DNA of 64,000 nucleotides from Amborella trichopoda (Eukaryota > Streptophyta > Magnoliopsida > Amborellales > Amborellaceae), in contig NW_006499883.1 in the NCBI RefSeq assembly GCF_000471905.2, positions 5,392,196-5,456,195 on the forward strand. The letters are read 5' to 3'. Numbering within the stretch: position 1 is the stretch's first letter; every line of letters begins with the position of its first letter. This document shows, piece after piece, positions 36,864-55,379 of the stretch. Both the position numbers and the translations under genes were made by a program. Below the pieces are notes generated by a model. It searched no databases. It was not told the DNA's origin and saw only the letters and a program-made list of their open reading frames with translations.

Positions 36864-39170
36864 CCTATTGTCAATTCAATCTGCCCAGGGCGCTTTCAGG
36901 CCATTGAATAAGGCTCAGATCCATATGAATTTGTTCGAAGTTCCAAAATTTGAGTTAAGAGTTCTTTTCTAAGGAATTTGGACCGCAATCAATGTCTTTT
37001 CTAATTTATACTGAGACATGACTGATCATTATCATAATCAAGCACAACGCTTATTTCTTCCTTTACAATTTACCAATCTTTTTGTTGTTAATATGACAGA
37101 CTATTGAACTATGTGATCATCAATTAGGTGTCCCAAAAGTGCACATACAATGCCCTCAGATAATGTGAAGTTCTCAAATGTGATTACAAAATTGAAACTT
37201 TTAGAAATGAATTTAAGCATACCGTACAGTAGCATATGTAGGGCTATCCATGGTCTTTTTCCATGGATGGAGCGATGAATCATAATTCTCAATAACAGAC
37301 CTTCACCAGGGTATGCTTTATATCTGCAGTTGATGGAAAGGGTGGTACATGCCTGTGCGGTTTTCAAGAATTATATCTGATTTCTCTGACTAAGTATTTT
37401 GGACTTCAGAGTGTGTATAAAGCAGGACTTACTAGTAATGCACTAAACCTGCCTTTGAGTTACATGCCCTCTGAGGCTTGATAATTTTGAGAAACAAGAA
37501 ATGTTAGAAAGTTTTTCAAGGACATCCAATTTATGTGAAAGGTAACATACCATCTCAAGGTAATGGTCCTCAGGTCCTCACAAACAACACTTTGTAAACC
37601 ACATGCCCTTTGTACGTAGGTAATGAGAGAGAGAGATCTACATAGAAAGGAATCATAGGATTTCCTATTAACTCTTGACCTTAATGAGACTAAAACTAGC
37701 TCTCTTTCCAAGGCCTTTCTCTCATCCCCTGCCTCACATTCCCCACGCAACATCTGAACATCACCTCCCGGGTCGGTTGATATTAGATGGAATAATTCAA
37801 TATTTGATGTTCAAAGGGTCCAAAATACAGGTCCTCCCCGGGCCACTCTTGTGAGGCTGACATCCCCTTGAACTTGTTAGGTAACAAGCAGGGTCCCCAA
37901 AGAATTAGCCACCTTGCCTCCCCTATTTGCATCTGCTTAGCACTTTTCTTTTTGGGGGAGGGTTGGTGGTAGGATCGAACATGTGACATTGTGGCGGAAA
38001 TTTCACCACAGTAGTCATTAAGCCAAATACCAGGTTCCCCTCTTCCCATAGTCAAATGTCTCATCTACCATTCCTTCCCTCCCCAAAAGATCAACCATTC
38101 AAGCATTGTTAACCCCAACTGGCTTTATACCATAACCATGGCTATAGTGTTGATATACTCCAAACCTCTCTTTCCCATCCCACAGAGGATGGAAGTACAT
38201 GACAACCCTGTGAAGGTTATAGCATCGGGGTTCATCATGTTCTTTCTCATCTATCAAACTATGCAAATATTCTTTCTGCCTCACTGCTGATCCCGATCCC
38301 ATGAATCATATCATTGTAGAGAGGCAAGTTAGGTTATTTCGAACTTTTCACAAGCATATGCAGCTCCATGATAACGTTCTCTCTTTGGAAGCATTCAAGA
38401 AGGGCCTGGATTGGAGTCTTTTGCTGGCTGGTTGTGCTCAACATCCATTGATGGTTCATTACATTGAATGCATAGAGAGGACCCACCTTTTGCTGGCCCT
38501 GACACAATTTAATCAGGTCCATTGCCCACACAAGTCCTATCCTTTTGCTGGCTGGTTGTGCTCAACAAAATCCTCACCATTGCTCACCTGGGGAACTGCG
38601 GATTGACTATCCCCTACATTTCCTACTCCACAACAAAAACAATGAATCTGAGTCATCTCTTTTTACATTATCTTTGTGCTTTTCATGTCTGGTCTTCTGT
38701 ACCGAGCTTGTCAACTTCAGCTGGGTTTTGTGTGGTTCTTTCTTTCTTTTCTTTCTCCAATTGTTTTTTCCACCATAACCAAGTCGGGATCATTGGCATA
38801 GAGGTTGTTTCTATTCACTTTCCAATGGCTATTATGGATCGGGTGCAACAACAGAACTTCTGAAAACACAGGTATGGGAGTCGAGTTACTGCATGCTAAC
38901 ATATTAGCTGATGTTATTTTTGAGCGAGATCTACAGAGAAATTCTGTAAGTTAAAGCTATGGAGGAGAAAAAAGAACAGGTCTTTTAAAATTAGCAAATT
39001 TTAATATTTTCAGTGTGTTCACTAAAAAGCACAGGTAAAAGGTAAAGAAGAAAAATAGCTCGAGCTCATGGTTAACCTAGAAGGATTTCTTGTTGCGGCC
39101 TTGAGGTTTTGCTCGAACCCAGCTTACCTTCTTAGAAAAGAAGATTTGGCAAAATCCTTGTATTCAGGAA
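36864..39170. other. Intergenic, no gene recognised
   Basis: Short frames only, none recognisable. The 24-bp phrase CTTTTGCTGGCTGGTTGTGC(TCAA) occurs at about 38419 and again at about 38541, a local direct duplication. A few GAGAGA and CT runs. Confidence 0.5.
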
Positions 39171-39542
39171 GGAAAAAGTTTATATAAAGGTTGCAACCTT
39201 AAAAAGTAGAATTACAGGTGCACCTCATAACTCCATGGAAAAGGTTGTTTTAATGAAAAAACTTATAATTGACTATCTCGATGTATAAATATGAAAAAAA
39301 AAAAAGATTTTGAGTCTAAAAAATAGTGCATCTGCAATACATTATCTAGACATCTATTTTTAAGATATTTATATGTTTATGGATCTATTTTTGGAGTTTA
39401 AAATTTTATAATTAGATATGAAAATGGATTTTAAAATAATCATAAGAATTTGTTTTTTCAAAATTACATGCTAAGATGAAATTTGGAAGTGCGCTGTAAT
39501 TGAATTGTTTAAGGTTGCAACCTCATAGAAACCAGGCCCATT
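39171..39542. mobile_element. MITE, single copy with recognisable termini
   Basis: The left end AGTTTATATAAAGGTTGCAA and the right end, whose reverse complement begins GGTTTCTATGAGGTTGCAA, share GAGGTT/AAGGTT-GCAACCTTA as an inverted repeat of about 24 bp. The body carries ACATTATCTAGACATC, a poly(A/T) core and ATAATTAGATATGAAAATGG. Size (about 370 bp), TIRs and lack of coding sequence define a MITE. It serves as reference for the other copies in this window. Confidence 0.75.
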
Positions 39543-39799
39543 CATAAATGGTATATGTTATTGAAACACACTTTCCCGCATCTATTGGCTGTCCACCTAA
39601 CCTCTTTTAGGGCCCCTGTAGATAGGAGAAAACCATGAATGCTAGATATTTGAAATCTAAAGAAACCAATGGATTTTCAATATCAATGATTTTTATCATG
39701 GATTCCTTAAATCTCTTGATTGGATAAGCTATACAAAATTCATGGATTCCTTGCAATCACTTCTATGTCTATTATTTGGTAACAAAACTTGATACAAAT

Positions 39800-40940
39800 T
39801 GTCTCTCTAAAATTTTTATATACTTTTTCTCTAAACTCAAAATTGGGGATAGGGTATCTATAAATTTTTTGAGATAGTTTCTCTCTCTATTATTTGATAC
39901 GGTTTGTCTCTCTAAAATTTTGAAATAGTTTCTCTCTCTAAAATTTGATATAGTTTTTCGCTAAACTTTGATATACTTTCTCTCTCTAAAGTTTAAAATT
40001 TGAGATACTTTCTCTCTCTAAAACTTAAATTTTGAGATAGTTTTTTTTACTTTTTTTTTGAAATAGTTTCTCTCTAAAACTTTTATGTACTTTCTCTATT
40101 TAAAATTTGATATACTTTCTCTCAAAAATTTTAATATACTCTCTCTCTAAAACATAAATTTTGCGATAGTTTCTCTTTCCAAAAAATTTGAGATAGTTTA
40201 TCTCTCTAAAAACATTTAGGTAGTTTCTCTCTCTAAAATTTGATATAATTTCTATTTTTAAAATTTTCATATATTTTCTCTTTCTAAAATTCAAAATTCG
40301 GGATAGTTTCCCTCTAAAACTCAAAATTCGAGATAGTTTATCTCTCTAAAAAACGAGATATTTATCTCTAAATTTTTTTTTTTTGGCCGTTTCTCTTTTT
40401 AAAATTTGTAAGAGTTTCCATCTAAAAGTTTAAGAATATTTTTTCTTTCTATAATTCTAAGAATACTTTCTCTCTCTAAAACTTAAGATTTGATATAGTT
40501 TCTTTCTCTAAAAAATTTTGAGATAGTTTCTATTTCTAAAACTTTTTAGGTACTCTCTCTAAAATTCGATATAGTTTTTCTCTCTAAAAATTAAAATATG
40601 AGATTGTTTCTCTCTCTAAAAATTTTGAAATAATTTCTCTCTATAAAAAACCGAGATAGTTTCTCTCTCTAAAACTTAAAATTTGAGATAATTTCTCTCT
40701 CTAAAATTTTGAGATGGTTTATCTCTCTAAAACATTTTGGTACTCACTCTCTAAAATTTTAACATACTTTTTCTCTCTAAAAGTTAAAATTTGAGATAAT
40801 TTATCTCTCTAAAATTCTGAGATAGTTCATCTCTCTAAAAAAATTGATACTTTTTCTCTCTAAAAGTTAAAATTTGAGATAGTTCATTTCTTTAAAAAAT
40901 TGATACTTTCTCTCTCTAAAAGTTAAAATTTGAGATAGTT
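39800..40940. repeat. 1.1-kb degenerate TCTCTCTAAA-type minisatellite
   Basis: Several dozen imperfect units of about 20-40 bp combine TTTCTCTCTCTAAAA with (A)TTTGA(G/T)ATA. Spacing varies, so it is not a clean higher-order satellite. It lies between the MITE and RPS6, about 1.4 kb beyond the RPS6 stop codon. Minus-strand frames within it are repeat artefacts. Confidence 0.85.
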
Positions 40941-42318
40941 AAAAATAAAATAAAATAAAGGGTTGCCTAATTGAAAATCTGATGGGTACCCTGAGGGGGG
41001 GAAACCCGCTACTGCATTGGTGATTGGGGGGTGGATGCCTTTTGCATAATGTCCCTCCCACCTTCATCATTCTCACGGTTAACATACCCCAAGAAACTTA
41101 AAAAAAAAAAAAAAAAAAATAATTTGCCTAACTATAAATCTGTTGGGTACCCTACCCCATGAGGGAAAAACCACCCACCCGGGTATTTCATAAAAAGGGA
41201 CGGACCCCTATTGTATTGTATTGTATTCCCCCAATTCTCAGCACACAGAAGGCACATAGAGAAAGGAGCCTAAACCGCATCCCACGCTCAAATCATTATA
41301 AACACACCCCATTTACTCGCACAGAGGCTTCCCAAATTCTCTCCATTAGTATAGTAGAATAAACAAACAGAGCAAAATAAACAAGTGGGATAAGAAAAGC
41401 ATAGCAGAATAAATAAGAGAGCTCTTGCCTTCCTACTCATTTCCTTTCCCTCTTTACCGTATGCCTCCCCATCTAAACCCAGAGTAGGGAAGGAGAAAAA
41501 AAAATGAACAGTAGACCCAACCACATTCTAGAACCAAACCGAAAAATATTTCAAATCTTATGGGAAAAAACTATTATCTTCCAGGTATAAGGTGAGCAAC
41601 TTACACAAAGAATACTAAATTATTCTCGAATTTTTAAGAGCCCTACTTTCGGTGTTGCACGTGGCATTCTAATTTACCCTACAATGCAAGACCCAACTGC
41701 ATGATTCAGTTGTCCCAATAATGAGATTCAACTTCTCTTTTCAAATCTTGTCACAAGCATTCAAATATTTGCCCTCATACTGGAGCATCAAATTCTCCCA
41801 ACACTTGGAACTTATTAGTTTATTAAAAACCTCAAATTTGCATCACGCGACATTTGTGGATCTTTTCAGGATTGAGCACAAGAGTATAACCAATTTAGTA
41901 ACTCATTGGTTTATCATATAACCTTAGCTGCCATTCACAATAAAGCAGGCACGCATTATTACGGGTGTGTCTTCAAAAGCTCTCTCAATTTCTGACCATG
42001 ACTATCGCGGACCAGAAAGGAAGGGGTTCTCAAAACAGGAAGCAGAGGAGGCAGTGTGATCTAAAGTTAGATGGGCCTTTTCATATTTTGGCCCCAAATA
42101 ATGAAGGTTTTACTAAAGCTCAATAAAAGAGAAATATATCATGACAACCCTAGCTCTTAAAGAGCACCCAAAAAAAAATTTCAACTCACTCCATAACAGG
42201 AGCTTCCCAATCAAAATCAACATCGTCAACGCATAGGTTTCAGTTAAAATTTAAAAACTCACTCTAGCCATTATCGAATCCCGGGAAAATTAAAGGAAAA
42301 AAAAAAAAAGAGACCTTT
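40941..42318. other. 3' flank of RPS6 and spacer, no gene recognised
   Basis: TTGCCTAA(T/C)(T)-containing phrases followed by ATCTG(A/T)TGGGTACCCT recur at about 40965 and 41125. Poly(A) run 41100-41119. The RPS6 3' UTR should lie in roughly 42000-42318, but no poly(A) signal is clear enough to annotate. Confidence 0.45.
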
Positions 42319-48802
<6,484 letters not shown>

Positions 48803-48880
48803 CTTGGCCAAACCACCGAACGCTGAGGAGAGGAGATTGCAGTTAGGGTTTCTTGGAGCTACTTATACTCCCCTCTTATT
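48803..48880 (-). promoter_or_regulatory. RPS6 promoter with telo-box and pyrimidine-rich leader
   Basis: On the gene strand the telo-box AAACCCTAA lies at 48851-48843, about 40 bp before the ATG. It is followed by a CTCCTCTCCTC pyrimidine tract resembling a terminal oligopyrimidine leader, and preceded by a TATA-like GTATAAGTAG near 48865. Telo-boxes are a hallmark of plant ribosomal protein and translation genes. Confidence 0.7.
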
Positions 48881-49592
48881 TTACGGTAATTTACGCTCAT
48901 GTCCGATTAGTATTGAGAGGCTGGGGTTTGTAATTTCGTATGAGGAAAGTATAGAATGACACAATTTACCTTTTATATAAGATCACACTAATAAGACTAT
49001 TGGTGGCTCCAATTATTTCATTGACCAAGCTCAAATTTTAAAAGAAATTTTCTCTAACACCAAACTATCAAAATTCATATCAAATGGTTGCAAGGAATTG
49101 TGACTGTCTTGTATAAAAAGTAAATCACCTCATTGTATACAATCATGTATGTATAAGGGGTCAAATTTAAACCATTATAGCAGATACGCCCTCTAAATCT
49201 TGCTAAAATAATATAGTTTACAATGGCTTAAAATTTATTAGAAAATTGTCTCATGAGAGCAGGGCTACATTTGTACAATATGTGGTCCAGAGTTACAAAT
49301 CATCCATCTTAAAGATGGATGCAAATAGGTGGTCCATCTAAAAATTAGTATAATTAACGGTCCAAATGTTTTCTTAATATAATTACTATTTCTAGTTTTC
49401 AACTTTTAAATTTCTTTTCATATTTATGATTTCCATGTTAAAGATTTTATATTCTCTAAAAATTAGGATCAAATTATATTAAAAAATATATTTATTGCCA
49501 AGCCCTCATTTCTACAATATGCGAGCTGGCCGCATAAAAACCATGTCCAAATTGATTTTCATTGTCAATTACAAAATTTAAAGTTTAGAAAA
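48881..49592. other. Upstream spacer of RPS6, no gene recognised
   Basis: AT-rich sequence with no frame or repeat I can identify. It separates the RPS6 promoter from a cluster of non-autonomous elements. Confidence 0.5.
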
Positions 49593-49755
49593 GGGGCTAG
49601 GGTCGTGGTGGTAGCATCCCCATACCTAGTTACTACATTGTGGTTTTTATTTCTACCACTAACACCACCTCACTAATACCTTCAAAAATCTAACTCCTAA
49701 TCTACTTAAAAAAATGAGTTGGGGCCTGTTTTTCTCATTAAATTACCCAAAAAAA
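49593..49755 (+). mobile_element. A-tailed short repeat, SINE-like, copy 1
   Basis: About 160 bp beginning GGGGCTAGGGTCGTGGTGGTA and ending AATTACCC plus an A run. It matches 63424-63571 at both ends (G(A/G)GGTC(A/G)TGGTG(A/G)TAGCA; AAAAAATG(A)G..GGGG; AATTACC-A run). Size, A-tail and lack of coding sequence suggest a SINE, but I cannot point to clear polymerase III boxes. Confidence 0.45.
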
Positions 49756-49763
49756 TAATAATT

Positions 49764-50025
49764 AAAGCTCCAAAAATAGTGTAGATCGAACATATTTATA
49801 AATATTTAAAATGATTTAAAATAGCCTGTCTAGATAATGAGTTGTTGGATGTTGTACTTTTAAGGCTTTAAATTCTCCTTTTTTATATCTATATATCTCA
49901 AGTCGAGATTATCAATTATAGAGTTTTTTTGACATGGAAATAACCTTTTTTAATTAGAATTTTAGGATTTACCTTACTTCAACTTACTTATGTATTATAA
50001 GGTGTTAACCTTATATAAACTTTTT
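49764..50025. mobile_element. MITE copy, truncated on the left
   Basis: Contains GTCTAGATAATG(A)GTTG, a TCTCAAGTCGAG motif and the right terminus AAGGTGTTAACCTTATATAAAC, matching in reverse the left end of the copy at 39171. The left terminus is missing, next to the SINE-like repeat. Confidence 0.6.
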
Positions 50026-50454
50026 CTTTATATAAATCTTTTTATCTTGCTATGTCTATACCCACTTCTTGTCTTTCTTGCTAAGGGGATTGTATACTAT
50101 GTGACTATTCATTTTTAATACAAAGAGGTCACAAACGCCTTTATGCTCACTTTTAGACCATTCGCTTTACGAAAGTACCCATCAAGTATCACATAATGCT
50201 CCCTACATCAACCCCGCACGCACCCATGTTCCCTCTCACTTGCTCTCCAAGTCTATCTCTAAGGGCCTCTCTCTCTTTTTGACAAGATTACTATCATTTC
50301 ATTAATTTGTCAAAAGACAACATTACACTTTCATTAATTTGTCAAAAGACAACAATACAAATTTACAGATAAAAAAAAGTCAAACAATTAAAGATTAAAA
50401 AATAACAATCTCTCTCAAGCTAGCTCCTTTTTTGGCCAAAACATATGCCACCTC

Positions 50455-52078
50455 ATTAGCCTATCTGTAGACATGTTGTAAAGAAACTACCAATTGAGAA
50501 GTGATATCTATAACCTCCATCCATTTATCTTGCAACATCCATGGTGATTTAGTTTCCTTATTGCAGCAATTTATGATGTTGAGCGAATCACCCTCCACAA
50601 TAGGAGGCACGCTCTTGAATCTTTGAAAAAGAATATGAAGTCGCTGCAACACCGTTTCCATCTCCACATAATTGGCAATATTCAGGCATAGCATAGCATA
50701 ATACCCCCATTGAATCCCTTATGATGCCTCCAAGTCCAGCCACACCCAGGTCCTAAAGAACTCTCATCAAAATTTAATTTGAGACTCTTAATTACAAGCG
50801 GTATCTATACTCATCTGATCGTAACCTTTAAAACCTTTTGCTTAAACAAGTTTACAAGGTTAACATAAACATCAACTTCAGAAATGCCAAACCTCTCTTT
50901 GGTGATCGACAACCAACTCCAAATATTGATGACAAATTTTCCTTTTACCCAAATTTTCCCCTACCGCTCTTCCTTCAAGGATTCCCAGATTTCTTGCTTT
51001 CCACAACTCCCACAATACAGATTGCCTTTACCATTTGCTAAATTTTCTTACCAACGAGTGTTAAAGAACCGCACTCCCATTGAGTCAACATGTTAGTATG
51101 AGAGTTAGGGGAAACCACAGAAAATCCCAGCCACTGAAACATCCAACTCCAAATATTATATGCAAAAGAACAATGTAGAAACAAATGATCCTCACATTCT
51201 TCCACTGCCCTACACATAAAGCACATATTAACCATAGCTCTGCCTCTCTCCATCAAATTATCAACCATTAGAGTCTTTTCTTGAAATAAAATCCATAATA
51301 AACTCTAATTTATAAAGGGATTGCCCAACTCCATATTTTGTATAAAGACGGGCAGTTCCATCTCAACCGACCATAGGACAACAAGGAATATGCAGATCAA
51401 ACACTGAAAATTCCATTACTTCCAACTTTCCAAACTAACTCATCATCTAGCAATTGAGAAAAATGGCATCCTTGAAGATTATTAAGCAACTTCGTATATT
51501 CAGCAATCACAAAATCTAAAATCCTATTTCGCGTCAACTGAATCCTCCACTCCCCTAACCCAACGTCTCCATTGAAAATTTGCAAGACAGTCCGCCTCTT
51601 GACTCGAAGAAAGAGCAAAGACCAGTGGAAACTGAAATTTAAGAGGAGTCTCTCCTAGCCAAATATATTACCAAAATGAGATCGAGTTCCATTTTCCAAG
51701 CATCCATCTTGAGCCATTAAACACTCGTAATCTATTTCCCATAATCCCTTTCCATAAAGGTGATTGATCTGTTGCCCTTCTTCCCCTTGAAATCCATTGA
51801 GATGTATGACCTACTCCATATTTAAGTGTCAACACTTCTTTCCACATTTGATCCCCACAATGTATAGACCGCTACTACCACTTTGTTAGAAGGCCTTGAT
51901 TAACCAACTTCGCTCTCCAAATTCTCAACCCACCATCATTTTTAGGAGTACATACTCTCTCCTAATTTACTAAATGATATTTTCTGCCTTCCCAATAAGA
52001 TCCCTATAAGAAATTCCACATCAGTTGTTCCAAGTGTTTGCATACTGCACTAAGCATCACCAATAAAGACATTAGATA
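50455..52078 (-). pseudogene. LINE ORF2 3' part: zf-RVT and RNase H-like
   Basis: In coding order: TPKNDGGLRIWRAKLVNQG near 51900-51960; LVWKVGSNGIFSV (51397-51440); DNLMERGRAMVNMCFMCRAV then CEDHLFLHCSFAYNIW (51145-51262), the Cys/His-rich zf-RVT region; and RNase H-like VEGDSLNIINCC then HVYR (50461-50610). Frame breaks separate them. The reverse transcriptase core itself is missing from this copy. Confidence 0.8.
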
Positions 52079-52316
52079 TGTGAAGAGTCTCAGGTTTATC
52101 AGAAGAGACTCAATGTCTAATTATAGTATGAATATACAAACTTGTCTTTTATAGATAAATTACAGATGGAAAAATATAAAAATAAACCAAAGACACATAA
52201 ACTATATTCAGACTTAACATAAATATAAGATATTCTACCTATCATTCTCATATATACTGATTATATTATACACCTTCCATAATAACTTGGCATACAAGAT
52301 ATACTTTCCTTTCACA
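52079..52316 (-). repeat. LTR of TRIM-like element (3' LTR on the minus strand)
   Basis: 238 bp, aligning without net length change to 53327-53564. By eye about five positions in six agree, so the insertion is not recent. Confidence 0.88.
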
Positions 52317-52469
52317 CTCTCCCTCAAACTCAATATGCTATGAGAGAGAGTAGCTGGAGTTTGAACACTAAATTATATAAACAAGCAGTTATATTCTTTA
52401 AGTGCATACTCAAATTGTTTGATCAACCAGCACAGATGAGCAACAAAATAGGTCAGGCTTAAGCAATTA

Positions 52470-52685
52470 TAGATAAGCAAGCCTCAGAAATAAAAACAGG
52501 AACATAAGAAGCTTGAGCAACAGCCAATTAGTAAGCCTTAGAAACAGATGGCTCGAATAGAGCATGCTCGAACAACAGCAGATCAGCAGGGCTCGAGAAC
52601 AAAGCATGCTTGAGCAATAGCAGATCAGCAAGCCTTGAGAATAGACGACCCGAACAGAGTAGGCTCGAGTAACAGATAAAAACTC
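52470..52685. repeat. Degenerate tandem repeat inside TRIM-like element
   Basis: Phrases of the type GCTCGA(G)..CA(A)CAGCAGATCAGCA and (A)GCCTTGAGAA(C/T)AGA recur about every 50-60 bp, four times. Confidence 0.6.
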
Positions 52686-52710
52686 TAGATCTTCACTAGT
52701 CAAGTAATGT

Positions 52711-52738
52711 TCTCTCTCTCTCTCTCTCTCTCTCTCTA
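52711..52738. repeat. (CT)n microsatellite
   Basis: TCTCTC run in the internal region of the TRIM-like element. Confidence 0.9.
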
Positions 52739-53326
52739 AAATGAAACCATGGAAGGTATTCTACAACAAAGGAAGTTTCACAGTTGAAAAAAAAAAACAG
52801 TGGATTTTACAGTTATTAAAAGTGTTATACTGTCATACAAGCGGTTTTCAGGGAAGCGAATAACTAACTGATCTACCATTGGCGGTTTTAACGTATCTAA
52901 CATAGGATATTTTGATAGAGGGTGATATTGCAGGTGGTATTCAAATACTGATAAGGGCTGAGTGGTTTTTTGATGAACGGTTTCAAATGGTGGTTTTGAT
53001 AAGGTGATTTCAATAGGTGGTTTTTGTATGGTGGCTTTCAAGGGACAGGATTTCATGTTGAGTGGCAGAATGGTGGGTTCAAGGACCTTTTTGGAGGGTC
53101 CAAAGCATTATTCGGTAAGCTCATATACTTTTTCGATGAGTTTTTTGGTTAAGTGGGTTAGATTTGCGATGGATTTGGACCATGAGATCAAAATATAGAG
53201 GCTAACAACACAAAGGGGTGGAAGACTATTTCCTAGATAGATTGAATTGGGACAGAATCAAATAATAACATATGACACTTGATCATAGGAATGGACACGA
53301 TGAAGATGAATTTGGCTATAATTCCA

Positions 53327-53564
53327 TGTGAAAAGTCACAGGTTTCTTAGAAGAGACTCAGTGTCCATCAATAGTATGAATATACAGGCTTGTCTTTTAT
53401 AGACAAATTACAAATGAAAAAATAGAAAAATAAATCAAAGACACATAAATTATACCCAGGCTTACCAAAAATACAAGATATTTTATCTACCATTCCCATA
53501 TATACTGATTACATTATACACATTCTATAATAACCTGGTATACAAGATATACTTTCCTTTCACA
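53327..53564 (-). repeat. LTR of TRIM-like element (5' LTR on the minus strand)
   Basis: Partner of 52079-52316. The primer-binding site lies immediately at its left edge and the right copy of AGATA at its right edge. Confidence 0.88.
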
Positions 53565-53720
53565 AGATAAACTGGCAAATTGGATAGTGATGCTTGAATT
53601 AACGTCACTCTTCCCCCTTAATGATAAGTGTTTGGTCTTCCATAAATCTAATTTGACATGGACTTTTGTATAATGAGATCCCAAACGAACTTGGGTCTAT
53701 TTGATAGGCCCACAATATTA

Positions 53721-54185
53721 AGATATTTTAGAATATTATAAGATCCGAGCTTTCTTAATTTGATTTGGTCAATGAGGATTTTTTATAACACCAAAATAGA
53801 TTACATATGATTTAAATATCACCCCAAAAACATAATCCCCAAAAAAATATGTCTTGACTTGAATTTTAGAAACTTTTAAATAACGGTACCTTGTGGGTTA
53901 GCGTTTCTCTATCAAAATATTAACGTGAGAAGGTCCCCTCTCTTTTACATAAAAAACTAGCCTCTCTCTTTTTTATTTTATGATGGAAGGTGGGAAGCCT
54001 TGCCTGATGGGATGCTCTCATGGTGGAAGTGGGATGCTTCTTTCTCCCGATTGATATGAGTGATTCGTTCTCTCTCTAAAATATTTCTCTCTCTCTCACT
54101 CTACATATTTTCTTGGAGCATAAGTTTGGTAGAGGAGGTGAGGATGTGCAGGGTTTAATGATTGTTGCTTTGGAATTAGAGAACG
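53721..54185. other. Spacer, no gene recognised
   Basis: AT-rich then CT-rich sequence between the LINE remnant and Harbinger copy 2. Confidence 0.5.
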
Positions 54186-55379
54186 TGTTGAGGTATACTC
54201 TCTCTCTTTCTCTCTCTCTCTCTGTCTCTCTTTCTCTCTCTCTTCTATTTTGTTAAACTGCTTCTAATGGTTGTAAAAACCGACTTAATGTCAACAAACT
54301 AGTTCTAATGACTGTAAAAATTTGACTTAATAACTTAAGTATGATTAAGTTATCCACTGTCTAATGAGAGTTGGTTACAATCTATCCAGCATACACAATA
54401 ATATCCTAGGACATCTTTTCCTACCTTTTGATCTGCCATTGACATGAGTGATTCTTTCATGTTATTTGTGACTTGATAGTTTCTTTTTCCCTATTAATTG
54501 TGTTCGTAGATAGTTTCTTTCAGTTACATAGGTATTAAGGATTTAATAATGAGTCATCTTTTTTGTTCAAGTATTCAAATCTACAGCGGGATGAAATCAG
54601 TGATATTTTCATAAATCAAAATATTTATGTAGTCTTGCATTGCAATGCATGCCATTAAGTTTCATTTAAGAAGGATTTCTATTTTTAAGGACCAATCTTG
54701 TCGTAGAAGGTTTCTCTTCTTTAAACAAAAGAATAGTAATGCCCCGAATGTATTCTATGGTTGTGGGAGAAGAGGCTACCTTCCTTGGTGAACTTTAATT
54801 TCCACCCGAATCCTAGCCAAGCTACGACCTAAGCATGCTAGTCCTACAGTAGGTGTTCTCCAGCATGATAATTTTATGTTTGTTGATATTAAGTCAAGTT
54901 TTTAAAGCCCTCTATGGCTTGTTTATTTAGTTATAAGAAACTCATTTATGAAATTGATAGGATTTGTTTATATTTGTTGCAAGGTACCTTTGTTCATCAC
55001 ATATATGGCATGCAACTCTGAATTTTTTGATAATTCATTTCCTAGATTATTTGTTCATTATATATATATAGTGTGCAACTCTGAATTCTTTGGATCATAA
55101 TTTAGATATGCCTTGGTGACTAGTATGTTTGCTGACTTGCAGTTAGGCTGTCACTTATTTCACCTTATCGAAAACTCAAGTTTTTCTTCTGATGATAATC
55201 GTTGTCTTCATGCCCATTTTTGCCTTGTCTTATTTTGTAAATTTTTATTTTTAATTGAAATTGGGGCCATGACCAAGGCAAGTTAGATCACAATAGATAA
55301 ACATATTGGATGATCTCCTCATTGTTCCTTGGCATGGTAACGCTTGACATTGTCTAATGATCGAATACTTTCATATGTT

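Larger units (their letters stand above)
52079..53564 (-). mobile_element. TRIM-like LTR retrotransposon with intact target duplication
   Basis: 1486 bp bounded by two 238-bp LTRs (52079-52316 and 53327-53564), each starting TGTGAA and ending TTCACA. Five-base target duplication AGATA at 52074-52078 and 53565-53569. On the minus strand the primer-binding site TGGAATTATAGCC (53326-53314) abuts the upstream LTR; it resembles the initiator-Met tRNA complement at most positions. A purine tract GAGGGAGAG (52325-52317) precedes the other LTR. The internal 1.0 kb has no gag or pol. It inserted into the LINE at 50276-53720. Confidence 0.88.
50276..53720 (-). mobile_element. L1-type LINE, 3' half, split by an LTR element
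   Basis: The minus strand carries the second half of LINE ORF2 and its 3' end, homologous to 6247-12586. The 3' end lies at 50276 next to TTTTT. Within the 3' UTR a 33-bp phrase (TTCATTAATTTGTCAAAAGACAA) is duplicated in tandem. The LINE continues on the far side of the LTR element, from 53570 to about 53720, where KLDLWK and the GDVNSSI-like motif resume exactly where they left off. Confidence 0.8.

Noticed and set aside
39800-40940. CRISPR-like repeat array
   Set aside because: Unit length varies, spacers are not unique, and the sequence is plant nuclear DNA.
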